IMG/VR virus record: IMGVR_UViG_3300018954_000017 | Span: 40,256 to 104,255 of that record | Reading direction: 5' to 3' (one strand) | Length of the DNA stretch: 64,000 nucleotides | Origin: a virus | In this document: piece after piece, positions 1 to 9,064 of the stretch | Layout: each line of letters opens with the position of its first letter | Position numbering within the stretch: position 1 is the first letter of the stretch | Translations under genes and position numbers: made by a program | Notes under the pieces: model-generated | The model's input: only the letters and a program-made list of their open reading frames with translations | Databases searched by the model: none | What the model was told of the DNA's origin: nothing

Positions 1-44
1 GGCAGAGATCGACGCTGTGCTTTCCGATCTAGACCTTTAAAAGG

Positions 45-974
45 TTACAAACCCTCATACATTCTTATTGACATGAACTTCAAAGGTACGATTCCGCCTG
101 TACGTGCGCGACAGACCACTCGATTAGAGAATGTTACTTCCTGGGGTGGTCTCTGTTCAAAATCGAGCGGAATCTCGTAACGGATCTTGTTTACGTTCTT
201 CTGATACGCGATCATCAGGTCACTACCACCAGTTCCAGCTCCGCTCAACATCTCGCAAGGCAAAATTTCCTTAATACCAGACGGGTTTGCTCGTTGGGTT
301 TCAAGGATGAACTTCAGCAGAGTGTTATCGGTATTCGCTGGAAACACTAGTTCGCTAATGCGGTCGTATTGAGCCTGGGGTATCAGTAGAATCTCAGGTT
401 TTTCAATACTCCGGGTAGCTTGGCGCATTCGGGTCAGGAAGCTAGTAATCTCAAGATACAGTTGATCAGCGGTTTTGTGAATCCATCGCGTACTATTGGT
501 GCCACCGTTGCTATTGCCGTTATTGGGCGCAGTCTCGCGTGTCACGTTGGGAAGATTGAATAATCCAAGTAGACCATTCTCAGCAGCACCCACATAACCC
601 AAACGATCTAAACCTTCCTCAATGACCCGACGAGCAGTAATTGCCAGTTCAGCGGAGATATTGACTCCAGCGTACTGAGCTGCTTCAAGGTCTTCGAGAG
701 TAATTTCGTAACCGTCAACCAGTGTGCGAATGATGCCCATTTTTTTCTGGACATAGTTATTGACCAACGGAACATCTTGAGCGCCATTAGAAAGGATTTT
801 AGCCTCACCGACCGCTGTCATGAGCGTGTAGCTGAATGTCTCTGCTCGGTAGTCAACCTGATTGGTAATCGGAACCAACATGCCATTGGACATCATGAGG
901 TCTGGAAACTCCTCTTTAACGACCAAGTTCATGACATATTCTAATTGGTCACGAAAGAAAATACTGTTAGGCAT
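45..974 (-). CDS. major capsid protein (DUF2184-like)
   Basis: 309 aa, no signal peptide or membrane segment. The sequence resembles the DUF2184/Major_capside group of HK97-fold capsid proteins: an N-terminal FFRDQLEYV helix, a DYRAETFSYT segment and a C-terminal jelly-like strand region ending in KFMSIRMYEGL. It would form the icosahedral shell. It is the last gene of the minus-strand head operon, 17 bp after the decoration protein, behind a scaffold-like gene and a DUF2213 protease, which is the usual head gene order. A short palindrome (ACCTTT/AAAGGT) follows the stop codon. Family assignment is from recognition of sequence pattern and synteny, not from a search. Confidence 0.85.
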   Translation of the reverse strand: MPNSIFFRDQLEYVMNLVVKEEFPDLMMSNGMLVPITNQVDYRAETFSYTLMTAVGEAKILSNGAQDVPLVNNYVQKKMGIIRTLVDGYEITLEDLEAAQYAGVNISAELAITARRVIEEGLDRLGYVGAAENGLLGLFNLPNVTRETAPNNGNSNGGTNSTRWIHKTADQLYLEITSFLTRMRQATRSIEKPEILLIPQAQYDRISELVFPANTDNTLLKFILETQRANPSGIKEILPCEMLSGAGTGGSDLMIAYQKNVNKIRYEIPLDFEQRPPQEVTFSNRVVCRARTGGIVPLKFMSIRMYEGL

Positions 975-990
975 TTGTTATATCAGTTCC

Positions 991-1533
991 TTATAGTTTC
1001 AAGTCGAGAATAGCCAGACCTGCTGCGTTGGTTTTCTCAAACCATTGTGCGTTAGCAAGTGGCAGCGTTTCACCAGCAACAGCAGCACTACGGAAGTTGC
1101 CCAATTGCAAAACACCTGTGCCAGGAGCAAAGCGAACGTGGACAGGCAGGTTGCGGTCTACTGGGGTTTCGCTATAGACGTAAATTTTCCCGACTTTTCT
1201 CGTAGGAATTGAGTACTTGGCAGGATAGTTCGTGGAAAGGTTGTCGGTAGTTTCGTAGAAGTAACTGGGTTCCCCAGTCACCTGTGGTGTACGATAGCGC
1301 AGTACGGCTACACCCAAGATAACATCAGTAGCAGCAGTCGGCAGTTTGACAGTAGGACGACCTGTAGTGTCGGCACCCCCAGCGTATGCGAGAGCCTGAC
1401 CGTATTCGATAGGGACTGTGGAAATAGTTGTGATATCTTCAGTACCATGTTCTACACCAAACAGCATCCCCTTAAGGGCTTTAGCGTGGTAGTAGTTGTA
1501 GTCTGAAGTTACGTATTGACTTGCACCAGCCAT
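991..1533 (-). CDS. capsid decoration/cement-like protein
   Basis: 180 aa, rich in beta-type segments, no cysteines. It sits between the scaffold-like gene and the major capsid gene, where DUF2190-type or gp24-type cement proteins are normally encoded. The stretch with VILGVAVLRYRT and the closing glycine/alanine-rich tail fit a small beta-barrel that binds the outside of the shell. A good ribosome site (GGAGAC) precedes the ATG. Assignment rests on position and size; sequence identity to a named family was not established. Confidence 0.65.
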   Translation of the reverse strand: MAGASQYVTSDYNYYHAKALKGMLFGVEHGTEDITTISTVPIEYGQALAYAGGADTTGRPTVKLPTAATDVILGVAVLRYRTPQVTGEPSYFYETTDNLSTNYPAKYSIPTRKVGKIYVYSETPVDRNLPVHVRFAPGTGVLQLGNFRSAAVAGETLPLANAQWFEKTNAAGLAILDLKL

Positions 1534-1545
1534 TAATTGTCTCCT

Positions 1546-2349
1546 TTATTTGTTTGAGTAGGCGGAAGGCAGCTTGCGCTCTTTTCTCGCCTTCATGGTG
1601 GGCGAGTCTTCTTTGGGTGTGAAAGAACCCTTCTTGTCTCCAGCATCCAACGTCAAACCTCGATTCTGTTCGATAGCAGCAGCAAGCTGTTGTGAACCTT
1701 CGTCAGCTTTAGTGGGCGCGGGAGCATCGGCTACAGTTGGCTTGAGAGCAAGATACAGGTGTTCAACAAACATGTCGCGTTCGTCACCAGAGCTGTCAAT
1801 GCGAGCCTTAGCTTCTGCGGGTAGCGTTGCAATGGTCTTGAGATACTGAGCCTTGTAGTCAAGGGGGCTTAGACCGAAATCTGGCTCAAATGCTGAGTCA
1901 ACTTTCTTGAGGGCGGGAGTCACTTCAGATACAACAGACAGAAACTCTTTGCAGTAAGACTTTACTTCATCTGAGTCCATCTTTGGCTTACCTTTGCCTT
2001 TCTTCGGTTTGCCATCTTCACCCATTTCTTCTTCAATATCTTCGTCCGGCTTCTTGCTGTGGGCGTTTTTCAGCTCGGCATCTTTTGCATCCAATTTAGT
2101 CTGTAGCGCGACAATGTCAGCATCAGCCTGAACTTTAGCGGCATTAGCAGTACTTAGGGAGGCTTGAGCTTCTGAGAGTTGAGAATCCAGGGTGGTACGT
2201 GCAGTTTCTGCGGCATCCAATCGGGTTTTGTAATCTGAGAGTTCAATGGCTAGAGAGTCGTATTTGCTCAACTGTGTTTCGATAGCACTTCCGAGTGCTG
2301 CATCGTCTAATTGAAATACGCTGTTGCCAAGTTTAATGGCTTGTGGCAT
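1546..2349 (-). CDS. scaffold-like coiled-coil protein
   Basis: 267 aa. Residues about 25-95 form a long heptad-rich helix (repeated LDAAETARTTLDSQLSE-type segments), followed by a highly charged EDIEEEMGEDGKPKKGKGK linker and a C-terminal helical part. Composition (many A, D, E, K, Q, hardly any aromatic residues) and location between the protease and the capsid genes match an internal scaffold that guides procapsid assembly and is removed by the DUF2213 protease. Some DUF2213 proteins carry a similar C-terminal extension, so this may be a split version of a protease-scaffold fusion. Confidence 0.6.
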   Translation of the reverse strand: MPQAIKLGNSVFQLDDAALGSAIETQLSKYDSLAIELSDYKTRLDAAETARTTLDSQLSEAQASLSTANAAKVQADADIVALQTKLDAKDAELKNAHSKKPDEDIEEEMGEDGKPKKGKGKPKMDSDEVKSYCKEFLSVVSEVTPALKKVDSAFEPDFGLSPLDYKAQYLKTIATLPAEAKARIDSSGDERDMFVEHLYLALKPTVADAPAPTKADEGSQQLAAAIEQNRGLTLDAGDKKGSFTPKEDSPTMKARKERKLPSAYSNK

Positions 2350-2504
2350 AGTTTATGCAAGCATGAGTGAATGAGTGATTAAGTGTTGCGAAGCAACCTT
2401 TCGTATGGGTTCTTCGATTTAAAGCTCGAAGATACGGTACATTTATGAGTGGACTATTCTAGGCTACGGAATTCTACAGCAAACTAATGTGGTATTTGTA
2501 CGCA

Positions 2505-2708
2505 TTAGTCTACAATTGCTGCTGAGTAGTTTGATTTCAAGCGTTCAGTTACGGACTTCAAAAACTCTACGTTATTCAAATCTGGCTCATTCCACTGAAG
2601 ACTAGCCAATAGTTGTCCAATTTCTTCTGCTCCCTCTAGCTGCACATGATCGTCAATAGCTTCTGCTGTTCCTATTGATCCGCCGTCTTTATAAATCTCA
2701 ATCTTCAT
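2505..2708 (-). CDS. small protein coupled to the kinase gene
   Basis: 67 aa, acidic, no recognised domain. Its ATG overlaps the TGA of the kinase-like gene (ATGA), so the two are probably translationally coupled and made in fixed ratio. That arrangement could suit a chaperone, an inhibitor or an immunity partner of the kinase; this is inference from position only. Confidence 0.6.
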   Translation of the reverse strand: MKIEIYKDGGSIGTAEAIDDHVQLEGAEEIGQLLASLQWNEPDLNNVEFLKSVTERLKSNYSAAIVD

Positions 2709-3691
2709 AGTCTGAATAATTCTCCATAAGTAGTTTTACCGGGAACATAGGTTTTCTCGATGTGGTTAAGTCTGCGACGTACAATGGGATCGTTACCGGA
2801 TGCTTCAATAATTTTGTCTTTATTGTCGAGCATGTTTTTGACTGGTTTTTCTGATATGATCCGCTCTTTAGTTTCTTTACGAGCAAACAACATGTCGTCT
2901 ATATGAAAGCCAATATCTAAATCATCATTACGACGTAAGAAATTATTTTTACGTTGTCGGTCTTTGATTTTTTTGGGGTCGCCAAGAGCTATGTAGAATG
3001 TGTTGACGGGATTGTATTTAAGCGGGTCAGAACTTTTTTGTCCTGTTGTGAAGTACCGATTTCCAAAGCTCAACTCATTATCAATTAATTTCACTTGTCC
3101 GCTTTGGGTTACGAATGTATTCCCCATGTGTCGATCGCTTTGATCTATCACATAGTCATATAACAACGCTTTTTCGGCTGTCTCTTTGTCATAGAACAAT
3201 TTGCGTTCTTTCTGCTCCCTACTGACTTCTTTTCCTAAATATGGTGACACAGCGTATGTTTCCCCATTAATTTTGTATTGTTTGATGGGAACAACGTTAT
3301 CACCAAGACCCATTGCTTCGCCAATTTTGTACGCCTTCTCTTCTGCTCGAAATTCCGAAGCCTTCATCCCCCCTTTGACAAAGTATTTTTTGCCATCAAT
3401 TTCAATGGTACCAATGTTGGCTCCATTTTTGCTCTTTAGACCAAGATTAGTGATTTGAGCATTAGAAACTTTAGTCTCATCAGGTAAACTATTGTTAACT
3501 TTAGAGTCACTAGTTGCTTTACTACTACCTCCTCCCCCAGAACTCCAGCGACCTGTACGATCGCGAGGCTGACGAGGGTTGTAATCTAAATGAAGATCAG
3601 GGTGGTTTAATAAAAATGAGGCACAATTGAGAAGATTAAAACCGTCCACATTAGACCCCCAAAAGAATACTGGCAGCTTGTATGAAATCAA
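2705..3691 (-). CDS. virion-cargo-like PI3/4-kinase-fold protein
   Basis: 328 aa. Residues 38-49 read NPRQPRDRTGRW, a motif shared with two other head-module proteins, then a Gly/Ser linker. From about residue 95 the protein looks like a PI3/PI4-kinase-like fold: KYFVKGG with a candidate ATP-binding lysine (102-106), catalytic loop DRHMGN (D186, H188, N191) and metal-binding IDNE (D204). It could phosphorylate a host protein or lipid; the substrate is unknown. It overlaps the end of the DUF2213 protease by 41 bp and is ATGA-coupled to a 67-aa protein. Lying among capsid genes, it may be packaged and injected. The kinase motif is visible; packaging is inference. Confidence 0.7.
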   Translation of the reverse strand: MISYKLPVFFWGSNVDGFNLLNCASFLLNHPDLHLDYNPRQPRDRTGRWSSGGGGSSKATSDSKVNNSLPDETKVSNAQITNLGLKSKNGANIGTIEIDGKKYFVKGGMKASEFRAEEKAYKIGEAMGLGDNVVPIKQYKINGETYAVSPYLGKEVSREQKERKLFYDKETAEKALLYDYVIDQSDRHMGNTFVTQSGQVKLIDNELSFGNRYFTTGQKSSDPLKYNPVNTFYIALGDPKKIKDRQRKNNFLRRNDDLDIGFHIDDMLFARKETKERIISEKPVKNMLDNKDKIIEASGNDPIVRRRLNHIEKTYVPGKTTYGELFRL

Positions 3692-4313
3692 ACAGCGGTT
3701 TGGGTGGGACTAAAGCTAGATCTTGTACTTCAATAGTTGATTGCTGTTCCGCAAACTCTTCGTCACTATCGAATCTAACTCTTGCATTCCGACCCGCTCG
3801 TGCAAAGTCAACAATTGCCAAGTGATTGTACCTAATGTTACGCTGTCGCTTATCGTAAGTGAGCTGCTCACCTTCATCATTAGTCCAGGTGCCCGACTCA
3901 TCTGTTACGTCGCAATCGTAGCCACAGGATAACTCTCGCATACCTTTAGCTATTACAGCGTCGATACCGTCCTTCTTTTGAAGGTTGAGTTTGACACGAA
4001 TGTACGGGTTGACCAATGCATCAATATCATCCCCTACAACTCCAACTCCGTATTGATTAAAATTGCCAGGAGTCACCCGCACTGGAGGGTGTTTGACAGT
4101 AAGCGGAACTCCAGCCAGTGTGTGGAGTGAGTCTTCGTTCAGCACATCTTCTGGGTGCCGAAGTTCACGAATGATTTTACCAGAGGTGCGATCGCGATAC
4201 TCGAAGACGCCGACTCTAGTAGCAATACCATCGAGCCGAAGGTGACCTTGGTGAGCTTTAAAGGGCTTATGTAGCGATTGAATAATTGTGCCGTTGTCAA
4301 ATCTAAATGTCAT
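3651..4313 (-). CDS. DUF2213 prohead protease-like protein
   Basis: 220 aa. Typical DUF2213 segments are visible: HPEDVLNEDSLHTLAGVPLT followed by VKHPP (H75), MRELSCGY (S129) and RYNHLAIVDFARAG (H164). These proteins act as capsid maturation proteases that process scaffold and capsid during assembly. A Ser/His pair (S129, H75 or H164) could form the active site, but this is inferred. The last residues, FDFIQAASILLGV, resemble peptides near the N termini of the two neighbouring cargo proteins (see findings). It follows the 63-aa gene closely and overlaps the downstream kinase gene. Confidence 0.75.
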   Translation of the reverse strand: MTFRFDNGTIIQSLHKPFKAHQGHLRLDGIATRVGVFEYRDRTSGKIIRELRHPEDVLNEDSLHTLAGVPLTVKHPPVRVTPGNFNQYGVGVVGDDIDALVNPYIRVKLNLQKKDGIDAVIAKGMRELSCGYDCDVTDESGTWTNDEGEQLTYDKRQRNIRYNHLAIVDFARAGRNARVRFDSDEEFAEQQSTIEVQDLALVPPKPLFDFIQAASILLGV

Positions 4314-4316
4314 TGA

Positions 4317-4508
4317 TTATACAGTGCCTAATAGTAAACGAGATGCAAATGCTAGAGTTGGTTGAGGGAAACTTAAAGTACGTCGTTCGATTTCATCTTC
4401 TGAAAGATCTGAAGCGTATAAATCAAGAATCTTATTTACATCGTCAAAACTGATATTCTTTTCAGCACACATTTTTTTTACGATTTCTGTACTTGTCAGT
4501 TTGCTCAT
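4317..4508 (-). CDS. small protein, paralogue of the 10.5-kb small protein
   Basis: 63 aa. Its ATG overlaps the TGA of the upstream 275-aa gene. Over 32 positions it aligns without gaps with the 64-aa protein at 10484: both have [DE]LYxS, ExEI, R, then [FY]PxP and L[IL]L near the end. No known domain is recognised. Two copies, one in the head operon and one at the head of the tail operon, suggest a shared structural or assembly role such as a small chaperone. Confidence 0.6.
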   Translation of the reverse strand: MSKLTSTEIVKKMCAEKNISFDDVNKILDLYASDLSEDEIERRTLSFPQPTLAFASRLLLGTV

Positions 4509-5332
4509 GTTTTCTTTTGTTTTCTATAGTTTTCTGCGGTTTGCCTGTACTCACTTGCAGCTTCTTCGGCTTCTTCTTCGGTGATACGTAAATCGAATTC
4601 TTCTTCTCTAACCCTTTTCATGTCAGGTTCAAGCTTTCCGTTTTTCACGACTGCATATTGATACCCCCCAGCCTCCCCACCAGAAGGTCTGCTGAATTTT
4701 GCTATTCTTTCGTAAGCGTATGCTCTGACTGCACCATATTCATCGCTGTCATCGGTATATGCAGAGGTTTGATACTGTTCTCCATCTTCTCTACGGGAAG
4801 CATCATATTGAAGTATCTTGGCAATTTTGATGGAGATACGATTACTTTCTTCTGAACTGATCTTGTCATCTTTGTCAAAACTGTCGTTAATGCTAAAATC
4901 AACAACTTTAGATTTGCCGTCACCTACGGGTAATATACTGACATCTAGTTTGTTGTTCTCTTTTGTAGTGTGACTGTATGCAAAACCACCACGACCCAGA
5001 TCTGTTTCTTCAACATCTTTTAATTTGGGCTTAGATTCCTCTAGTTTGACTTTGTTTGCTTCCTCTTCAAGTTTTCGGGCGTGTGCTCGACCAATTGCAC
5101 TATTAGGATCAAATAGCTGCTCAGATCCATTGCGGTTCTCGGCACCACTTTCAACCCACCTGCCGTCCCCACCTCGACTTTGGTTTGGATTGTACCCAGA
5201 TCTCCGAGCACTTGATGAAGAGGGCGATGCACTAGATCCACCACTCTCTCCAGACGATCTACTTCGTGTGGTGTCAGTTTTAAATTGATCAAATAGTATT
5301 GATGCGCTAGTCAATAAATCATTCATGTACAT
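4505..5332 (-). CDS. cargo-like protein with NPxQ...GRW motif
   Basis: 275 aa. It has a serine-rich linker (about 24-44), then NPNQSRGGDGRW at about 47-58, and a C-terminal region with DLGRGGFAYSHTT and an ARREDGEQ-like patch before an acidic helical tail. The C-terminal domain was not recognised. The motif links it with the kinase-like protein and with the portal polyprotein, and the N-terminal MNDLLTSASILFDQF resembles the end of the DUF2213 protease. It is coupled (ATGA) to the 63-aa protein. A packaged effector is a reasonable guess, not shown. Confidence 0.55.
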   Translation of the reverse strand: MYMNDLLTSASILFDQFKTDTTRSRSSGESGGSSASPSSSSARRSGYNPNQSRGGDGRWVESGAENRNGSEQLFDPNSAIGRAHARKLEEEANKVKLEESKPKLKDVEETDLGRGGFAYSHTTKENNKLDVSILPVGDGKSKVVDFSINDSFDKDDKISSEESNRISIKIAKILQYDASRREDGEQYQTSAYTDDSDEYGAVRAYAYERIAKFSRPSGGEAGGYQYAVVKNGKLEPDMKRVREEEFDLRITEEEAEEAASEYRQTAENYRKQKKT

Positions 5333-5410
5333 ATCTGACTGTTAATGCTAAACTAGCAACAGAAAGTACTTTTGATTTACGTAAAACACCATAGTTTACT
5401 AGAGTTACAT

Positions 5411-5677
5411 ATGTTCGTAGATATAATTGACAATGTGATAACAACAACATTGGGTGAGCAAGTCGAGGAAGTGTCTATGGGATTGCTGTTAAATGTGAAC
5501 GGGCAGGAGCAAGGCATTCCTGTTCGGGAACTAACTGACATTTACCTAGACAACGAAGATATAAGTCAAGCGACTAAGTTGTATGTTACTTACCAAGATC
5601 AGGAATACGAATTCAAAGTACCTGAACAGGATACGGCTGACTGGCAGTATTTAGAACATTTAATCGAATTAGAATAG
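5411..5677 (+). CDS. small hypothetical protein on the opposite strand
   Basis: 88 aa from the ATG at 5411; an upstream TTG (5372) would give 101 aa. Acidic, mostly beta-type sequence (GLLLNVNGQEQGIPVRE, LYVTYQDQEYEFKVPEQD). It lies head-to-tail against the portal gene, with adjoining stop codons, and is divergent from the 275-aa gene. TTGATT at 5372 with TTTACT 17 bp downstream could be its promoter. No family recognised. Being alone on the plus strand in a minus-strand operon, it may be a separately expressed moron-type gene. Confidence 0.45.
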   Translation: MFVDIIDNVITTTLGEQVEEVSMGLLLNVNGQEQGIPVRELTDIYLDNEDISQATKLYVTYQDQEYEFKVPEQDTADWQYLEHLIELE

Positions 5678-8600
5678 TTATTCTAGAGTTTTCCTTAAGT
5701 CCTTCAGATAATCTGAATACTTTGTAGCTTTCCCATGTGCTTGTTCCCAGAGTTCTTTAGCTTTCTCTGGACTCAAATTACCGTCACGTATACGTCTATT
5801 GATTTCATTTGCAGCAACAAAACTATAGCGGCGATAGTATTCTCTCCAAAAGGTTGGTCTAAAAGTTTGATTAAACCAATCACGTCCACCATCGCCATCT
5901 TTAGGAATACCAAAACGTTTCATGTCACCTGTGTCAGGATGAATACCTTTCGGATGGTTTGCTCCATATAACGGAGAAGGTGCGGCATGAACTCCTTCTG
6001 CTAAAATAACTAATCGTCTGTCGGCTTTATTCTCTAGACTGATTGCGTAACCATTAATTTTGTTCGCGGGATCTGGTTGCAATAGATTCCTCATGCCATC
6101 TTTAGCCTGCTGTAGTGTCATTGCTCCAGACTTTAACCCATCATTAATCTCATCAAATCTGGCTTTGCTCCATTGGTGAACATGATGGATCTGCATTTTG
6201 CCATAGTCTCCGGGTCTATTGCCGGATCTGACTAAATCTTTATCTACTTTTCCGTGGAATGTCGGTTTCCAGTCGGGCACGGTTGGTTGATTGCTTTTGT
6301 CTTCAACTAAACTCATTGTTGTAACAAGTCCACCAAACACTTGTTCATTTGTCATTTCTCGAAGTTTAGGGTAGTAGCTAGGAACTCCATCAACTCGTTC
6401 TCCCAGAATCTCTATACCATTCTTATGTTGATTTAGAGTCAGCTCTTTCCCTTCATGCTCAATTCTGTATTCAAAGTTTTTATTAGTCTTAAATTTAAAA
6501 CTTGCTTCAAACTTTTTGTCTTCTGAATTTTGCCAAATTTCTACTTTACCGTCAACGCTGATTTCAAAGCTGTCACTCTTGACAACCTTTCGCAACGTTG
6601 GTAATCGTTTGCGTTTAATAGCGTTTTCAACTGTAGCTTCGGCTTTCTTTTGTATCTTTTGGTTTACAGCCGGATCTATGACAGGATCAATAGGTTTGGG
6701 TGGTTCCGGTGGTAACTGCAATTCTGGTTTCGGAGGTTCCACAACAGGTTTCCCTGGTTGGCGTTTGCTCCCTTTAGCAAGCTTATATTTATAGATTTTT
6801 TCGAGTTTAGCTTGAGCAGTCTTTTCAGGATAAGGATCTGAGTTTGTTTGGTCTAGCTCCTGTTGTGCCCTTTTGCGACTGATCCCAACATCGCGCCAAC
6901 GTCCAAACCTGTCTCGTGGTTGAAGTGGATTAAATTTACTTTTGCTTTTAGCAGTAGGTGTAGAAGCGACCGTACTTGAGCTGGACTCTGGTGCGGTTTC
7001 TAGTTTTTTTTTACCAATGCGGTCTTGACGAAATTCTACCTCATCCCGACGATATCGGTAATGTCGCAACTCTTCCGGGGTTAAGTCATTCACCAACCCC
7101 ATGAACTCTGGGGGCATATGTTGCAAATACAGATCAATTGCAGCTTTTGCATCGTCGCAACCCAAGATTATTTTTGTTTCATCTAGCATCTTGCGTTCAA
7201 GCGGGTCATCGGCATTCGCTTTAAGTTGGTAGATTTCAAATATCTTTCCAACTGGCTTTTCCCCATTGCATAGAGCTTGATGGAATTCTGGGGTGGCATA
7301 GAAATCTAGAGGCTCATTATCATGACCTGTATGCTTCTGAATATAGCCATAGACCCCCTGCATTCTTCGGTTATGACGGACATCTCCTGGCAAGTATTCA
7401 ATAGCTAGCGTTCGATCGCCCCAACGTAACTTCTGCTTGGCAGCAGCATCTCTGCGTTCATAAGAGTCAGTCCTTCGATTCTCCGCCATTCGATCGCGAT
7501 CACTTTCTTGAGCCAACATTTCGGCATTGTTGCCGCCATCGCCGCCTGTGTCTGCTATAGCTGCTTGCCCCATTTTGGTTCCGACATCAACGCCTGTTTG
7601 AGCTGCACCAGACTTCGCACCCATGTTCTCGCCAGTTGGAGCGGCTGTCGGTTTGCCTGCAAGTACGGGCAATAAGAATTCTGGGTCATCTTTCTTACTC
7701 CACAGAGTTTTATCAATTGCGGGATCAAGTACAGTTTCCATTGAGTAATCTGGGGAACCAAAGCGGTTCTTGCGTATCTCAAGGGGATGAAGTACTCCAA
7801 TCATTCGATAGACTTGATCTGTGCGAGCTTGAGTTTGCCTGAGTTTTGCTTCAGTTTCAAGGTCAAGCCTTAGTGACGAACGAGTGCTTAAGCGCCAACC
7901 TTCCGGGATTTTACCTTTAGTTATCCCTTTCTTACTAATTAGACACAGCCGAGCAAGAACTTTAGTTGGTTTAAGCCAATTATGGCGCTGAAAGCTTTCC
8001 AGGGCGTCAGCGTAGTCATATTTCTCTGATTGACCACTAGTGTTACCTTGGCTGCCTTCGCCCCAAAGTTTTGTATGGGGAATACCAGACTCTGCTGTCA
8101 GTAGCGCCTTTAGTCGGTCAACAATGTCCCCTACGCCCCCATAATTACGTTGAACAAATCCGGCGTCTTCAGTTTCCGCATCCATAGCCAAACCTTTGTT
8201 GTAGCTCATGCCCATTTGGATAGCCAAGAAGCGACGAATAATTTGATCGGATTGTCCTTTGAGAATTAAGTCAGCAAGACCTTTGAGTTTGTAGGTGAAT
8301 ACGCTGTAGTCTTGAATCATCCCAGAGCTAGCCATGACACCCTGCATATAGCTGCCAAAAGCTACCAAAATAGATTGAAGTACGCTAAGGTCTTCCCCGT
8401 GGTTCTCATGTAGCATCCAGCCATATAGCTTGCGTCCCGAAAATTTGAGAACGCGAGACTTGTGAATTCGCATTTGGTTCAAGGGAATCTTTTGTTCATC
8501 CTTGAGCCGTTTGTTAAGCTCCCACAAGCCAATAAGGTCGTAGTATTCCGGTTCCACTAAAGAGTAACCACCCAGCTCTGTGCCCCATACGGATGGTCGC

Positions 8601-9046
8601 AACTCATACGAAGAAAGAACTTTTAGCTCTACGATCTCTTCCAGATTCTCTTCGTCTAATGGCTCATCTGCTTTACGTCCATCATTAGCGAAGATGACAA
8701 TGTATGCGTTCCGATGCAAGCGAGCGAGCACTGAAGCTTCCACCAGTTTTTCGTGGAGACTCAATTTGTCTTCCAAATAGTTGGTAATTTCTTGAGGGGC
8801 TGTGGTATCTTTGCCGAGATTGAGAGAGTACCATTCAACCGGAGAATCTTCGGGTAGTAGCGCTACTATTTTTTGAACAAGCCCGGAAGTCTTGAAGAGG
8901 GCGGAACACTCTTCCCTGCTAATGTTGGCAGCTTGTAAGTTGACTTCAAAGTTCAGGCTTTTATCTCGAAGAGTCCCCGCGCCTGTACTCATGTTGTACA
9001 AGCCAGCATATGCGTCCAGTAGCGCCCCGTCTTCTCTATAACTCAT
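5678..9046 (-). CDS. portal - pyrophosphatase-like - HNH toxin polyprotein
   Basis: 1122 aa. Residues 1 to about 470 are a DUF1073-type portal protein (for example SGIPHTKLWGEGSQGNTSG, conserved in that family), the head vertex ring for DNA entry. About 537-672 resembles the phage InPase-like domain (LAIEYLPGDVR, YGYIQKHTGHDNEPLDFY, HMPPEF). NPLQPRDRFGRW follows at 706-717, then a proline-rich linker. The C-terminal part carries IHHVHQW (953-959), a distal NLLQPDP segment and a histidine-rich GVHAAP/GANHPKG region, as in HNH-fold nuclease toxins. Portals are normally 400-700 aa, so this is a fusion. The three-part reading is well supported by motifs; nuclease activity and delivery into the host are inferred. 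Confidence 0.75.
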   Translation of the reverse strand: MSYREDGALLDAYAGLYNMSTGAGTLRDKSLNFEVNLQAANISREECSALFKTSGLVQKIVALLPEDSPVEWYSLNLGKDTTAPQEITNYLEDKLSLHEKLVEASVLARLHRNAYIVIFANDGRKADEPLDEENLEEIVELKVLSSYELRPSVWGTELGGYSLVEPEYYDLIGLWELNKRLKDEQKIPLNQMRIHKSRVLKFSGRKLYGWMLHENHGEDLSVLQSILVAFGSYMQGVMASSGMIQDYSVFTYKLKGLADLILKGQSDQIIRRFLAIQMGMSYNKGLAMDAETEDAGFVQRNYGGVGDIVDRLKALLTAESGIPHTKLWGEGSQGNTSGQSEKYDYADALESFQRHNWLKPTKVLARLCLISKKGITKGKIPEGWRLSTRSSLRLDLETEAKLRQTQARTDQVYRMIGVLHPLEIRKNRFGSPDYSMETVLDPAIDKTLWSKKDDPEFLLPVLAGKPTAAPTGENMGAKSGAAQTGVDVGTKMGQAAIADTGGDGGNNAEMLAQESDRDRMAENRRTDSYERRDAAAKQKLRWGDRTLAIEYLPGDVRHNRRMQGVYGYIQKHTGHDNEPLDFYATPEFHQALCNGEKPVGKIFEIYQLKANADDPLERKMLDETKIILGCDDAKAAIDLYLQHMPPEFMGLVNDLTPEELRHYRYRRDEVEFRQDRIGKKKLETAPESSSSTVASTPTAKSKSKFNPLQPRDRFGRWRDVGISRKRAQQELDQTNSDPYPEKTAQAKLEKIYKYKLAKGSKRQPGKPVVEPPKPELQLPPEPPKPIDPVIDPAVNQKIQKKAEATVENAIKRKRLPTLRKVVKSDSFEISVDGKVEIWQNSEDKKFEASFKFKTNKNFEYRIEHEGKELTLNQHKNGIEILGERVDGVPSYYPKLREMTNEQVFGGLVTTMSLVEDKSNQPTVPDWKPTFHGKVDKDLVRSGNRPGDYGKMQIHHVHQWSKARFDEINDGLKSGAMTLQQAKDGMRNLLQPDPANKINGYAISLENKADRRLVILAEGVHAAPSPLYGANHPKGIHPDTGDMKRFGIPKDGDGGRDWFNQTFRPTFWREYYRRYSFVAANEINRRIRDGNLSPEKAKELWEQAHGKATKYSDYLKDLRKTLE

Positions 9047-9064
9047 ACTGCTTTAGCGGTTGTT

